Shown here: positions 6,446 through 7,410 of the stretch, piece after piece
Numbering within the stretch: position 1 is the stretch's first letter
Layout of the letters: every line of letters begins with the position of its first letter
Assembly (NCBI GenBank): GCA_010025475.1
Contig: RGTE01000054.1
Span: 1-7,410, forward strand
From: Verrucomicrobiota bacterium
GTDB taxonomy: Bacteria > Verrucomicrobiota > Verrucomicrobiia > Methylacidiphilales > Verrucolacustridaceae
Reading direction: 5' to 3'
DNA length: 7,410 nt
Made by a program: the position numbers and the translations under genes
The notes under the pieces: model-generated
Seen by the model: the letters and a program-made list of their open reading frames with translations, nothing else
What the model was told of the DNA's origin: nothing
Databases searched by the model: none

Positions 6446-7316
6446 GGCGAAGAATGGTCCAAGTCGCTCCCCCGGCCAACACCGAATTTCCCGGGTTGGC
6501 ATGGTTCCGTTGCACCATGGCCAGGGCGAGAATGTGATGGCCGTCCGAAGCGAGGCTACTAAGGGAGCCGACAACTTTGCCGTCTTCGGAACTACAGGAA
6601 GCAGATAAAAAGGAGCTGGGGCAAGTGGAAGGGGACAGGCGGGAACCAAGGATGCAGAGGTGACGGTTTACGTGGCCGACACTGCGCAGGCGGGAGATCA
6701 CCTCCTGGCCGATATAACAGCCTTTGGTCGAGCTGATGGCGTCGGATTCAAAACCGGCTTCGGGTGGCAGGGTGTTGGTATCGACATCCACGCCCCACCG
6801 GGGGAGTCCCCGGGCGATCCGTAATGGTTCCCAATCCGGGAGGGGTGAGGCCGCTGGATTCCAGGGGGAAGAAGAGGGGATCCAGAGATCGAGCCCAGAT
6901 TCCCGAAAACGGGCGGAAGAAAAAGAAAGACAGTCCTTGGGCGCATCGGTGGGCGTGGAGGTGAAGGCAGGCAGGTGGGCCAACCGGAAGGCATCGGAAA
7001 CGTCCTCGAGGGTCACGTCGTCGGCCACGATGAACTTTTCCAGGCGGGTGCGGATGGACTCACGAAGGGAGGCATCGGTATCGAGGTAAAGAGCCTCGGA
7101 GGTGGCACCGATCCGGCAATCGGCCTCCAGTTTTCCTTTGGCGGTGATCAAGGCGGCTCGGACGGCTTGTCCGGGCTGGAGTTTTTTCAGGTCCTGCGTG
7201 ACCTGGCCGTTGAGGAAGCGGATGCGGTCCTCGCCGGTGAGTTTGAGCAGGGTTCGGGGTCCCGGCATCCAGGCTGCCTCCGGAGCTTTGATCTTTTGAA
7301 GAAGGTCGGGGTTCAT
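6438..7316 (-). CDS. ygfZ: YgfZ/GcvT-family folate-binding protein
   Basis: YgfZ proteins (relatives of mitochondrial IBA57) are folate-dependent factors for repair or assembly of certain iron-sulfur enzymes in the cytoplasm. The signature KGCYIGQEV, with the conserved cysteine at residue 200, is present at 198-206, followed by SRLRSVGHVNRHL as in the family. The N-terminal folate-binding region shows the typical KLTGEDRIRFLNGQVTQD (25-42). The form from ATG 7316 has 292 residues, near the usual size. In-frame alternatives are ATG 7343 and TTG 7367, adding 9 or 17 residues; 7316 is preferred because the extra residues look like the opposite strand of tadA and lack family resemblance. None of the three has a strong ribosome binding site. 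It is the first gene of a two-gene unit with the cyclophilin (ATGCTTAA overlap) and is divergent from tadA. Segment 118-160 is serine/proline-rich and poorly conserved. Confidence 0.93.
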   Translation of the reverse strand: MNPDLLQKIKAPEAAWMPGPRTLLKLTGEDRIRFLNGQVTQDLKKLQPGQAVRAALITAKGKLEADCRIGATSEALYLDTDASLRESIRTRLEKFIVADDVTLEDVSDAFRLAHLPAFTSTPTDAPKDCLSFSSARFRESGLDLWIPSSSPWNPAASPLPDWEPLRIARGLPRWGVDVDTNTLPPEAGFESDAISSTKGCYIGQEVISRLRSVGHVNRHLCILGSRLSPSTCPSSFLSASCSSEDGKVVGSLSSLASDGHHILALAMVQRNHANPGNSVLAGGATWTILRHA

Positions 7317-7328
7317 CAGAATCAATCC

Positions 7329-7410
7329 GTGACCGATGAACATTTCATGGATGAGGCGCTTCGCCAAGCCCGCAAGGCGGCGGCCAAGGGGGAGGTGCCA
7401 GTGGGGGCGG
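7329..7410 (+). CDS. tadA: tRNA adenosine(34) deaminase, N-terminal fragment
   Basis: TadA converts A34 to inosine in the tRNA-Arg(ACG) anticodon. Only about 27 codons are inside the window. From GTG 7329 they read TDEHFMDEALRQARKAAA and then KGEVPVGA, the well-known N-terminal block of bacterial TadA that precedes the zinc-binding deaminase core; the catalytic HAE and PCxxC motifs would be beyond the window edge. An ATG at 7347 would shorten the protein by six residues; GTG is preferred because family members begin a similar distance before the conserved helix. The start lies only 12 bases from the divergent ygfZ start, so the tadA promoter must lie within ygfZ coding sequence. The motif is short but distinctive; the frame stays open to the last base. 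Confidence 0.85.
   Translation, partial: MTDEHFMDEALRQARKAAAKGEVPVGA

Noticed and set aside
5705..6562. 285-codon open frame on the plus strand opposite the cyclophilin gene
   Set aside because: Begins inside hisH and runs antisense to a clear cyclophilin with signal peptide; no motif of its own.
6446..6649. 68-residue N-terminal extension of the cyclophilin
   Set aside because: Overlaps ygfZ coding sequence in another frame and precedes a well-formed signal peptide starting at 6445.
6838..6880. G-runs within ygfZ (plus strand) as a second quadruplex
   Set aside because: Runs are irregular with long mixed loops and fall in coding sequence; explained by GC-rich codons.
1..7410. Mobile element, CRISPR, toxin-antitoxin, defence or tRNA genes
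   Set aside because: No direct or inverted repeat arrays, transposase or integrase motifs, small coupled toxin pair, or tRNA-like cloverleaf was seen; all gene-length space is filled by housekeeping families.

Overview
This is a GC-rich, densely packed stretch of what looks like an ordinary bacterial chromosome. It holds eight protein genes and no recognisable RNA gene, insertion sequence, phage gene, CRISPR array or long repeat. Prolipoprotein signal peptidase and an exported cyclophilin without a lipobox suggest a bacterium with a lipoprotein pathway, probably Gram-negative. The unusual KMSKS-region sequence of the isoleucyl-tRNA synthetase and the weak ribosome binding sites on most genes recall the Planctomycetes-Verrucomicrobia-Chlamydiae group. 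That placement is a guess from memory of family sequences, not a demonstrated assignment.

Left part, plus strand (1-3013): the 3' portion of ileS, entering from outside the window, runs directly into lspA. The lspA start codon TTG overlaps the ileS stop, so the two are a translationally coupled pair; ileS-lspA is a common bacterial arrangement.

Middle, minus strand (3055-4452): an organophosphate:phosphate antiporter (GlpT/UhpT type) of the major facilitator superfamily, convergent with lspA. Its 5' end faces a short, G-rich divergent region (about 4453-4510) shared with the next gene.

Right-centre, plus strand (4497-5819): a HAD-superfamily hydrolase with an atypical DxN nucleophile motif, followed after 36 bases by hisH, the glutaminase subunit of imidazole glycerol phosphate synthase. 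No other histidine gene is in view. hisH ends tail-to-tail with the next gene, the two stop codons sharing a single CTAG.

Right end, minus strand (5816-7316): a two-gene unit, ygfZ (folate-binding, iron-sulfur cluster related) followed by a secreted cyclophilin, overlapping by eight bases. Upstream of ygfZ and diverging from it is the beginning of tadA (tRNA adenosine deaminase) on the plus strand, cut off by the window end.

Themes: tRNA function (ileS, tadA), protein export and folding (lspA, cyclophilin), histidine synthesis (hisH) and phosphate-ester handling (antiporter, HAD enzyme). Spacing is extreme: the largest gap is about 44 bases, and all three strand switches are tight. I found no convincing undescribed biological system. 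The points most worth a second look are the G-run cluster in the divergent region, the DxN variant of the HAD enzyme, the altered KMSKS context of IleRS and the compressed gene boundaries.
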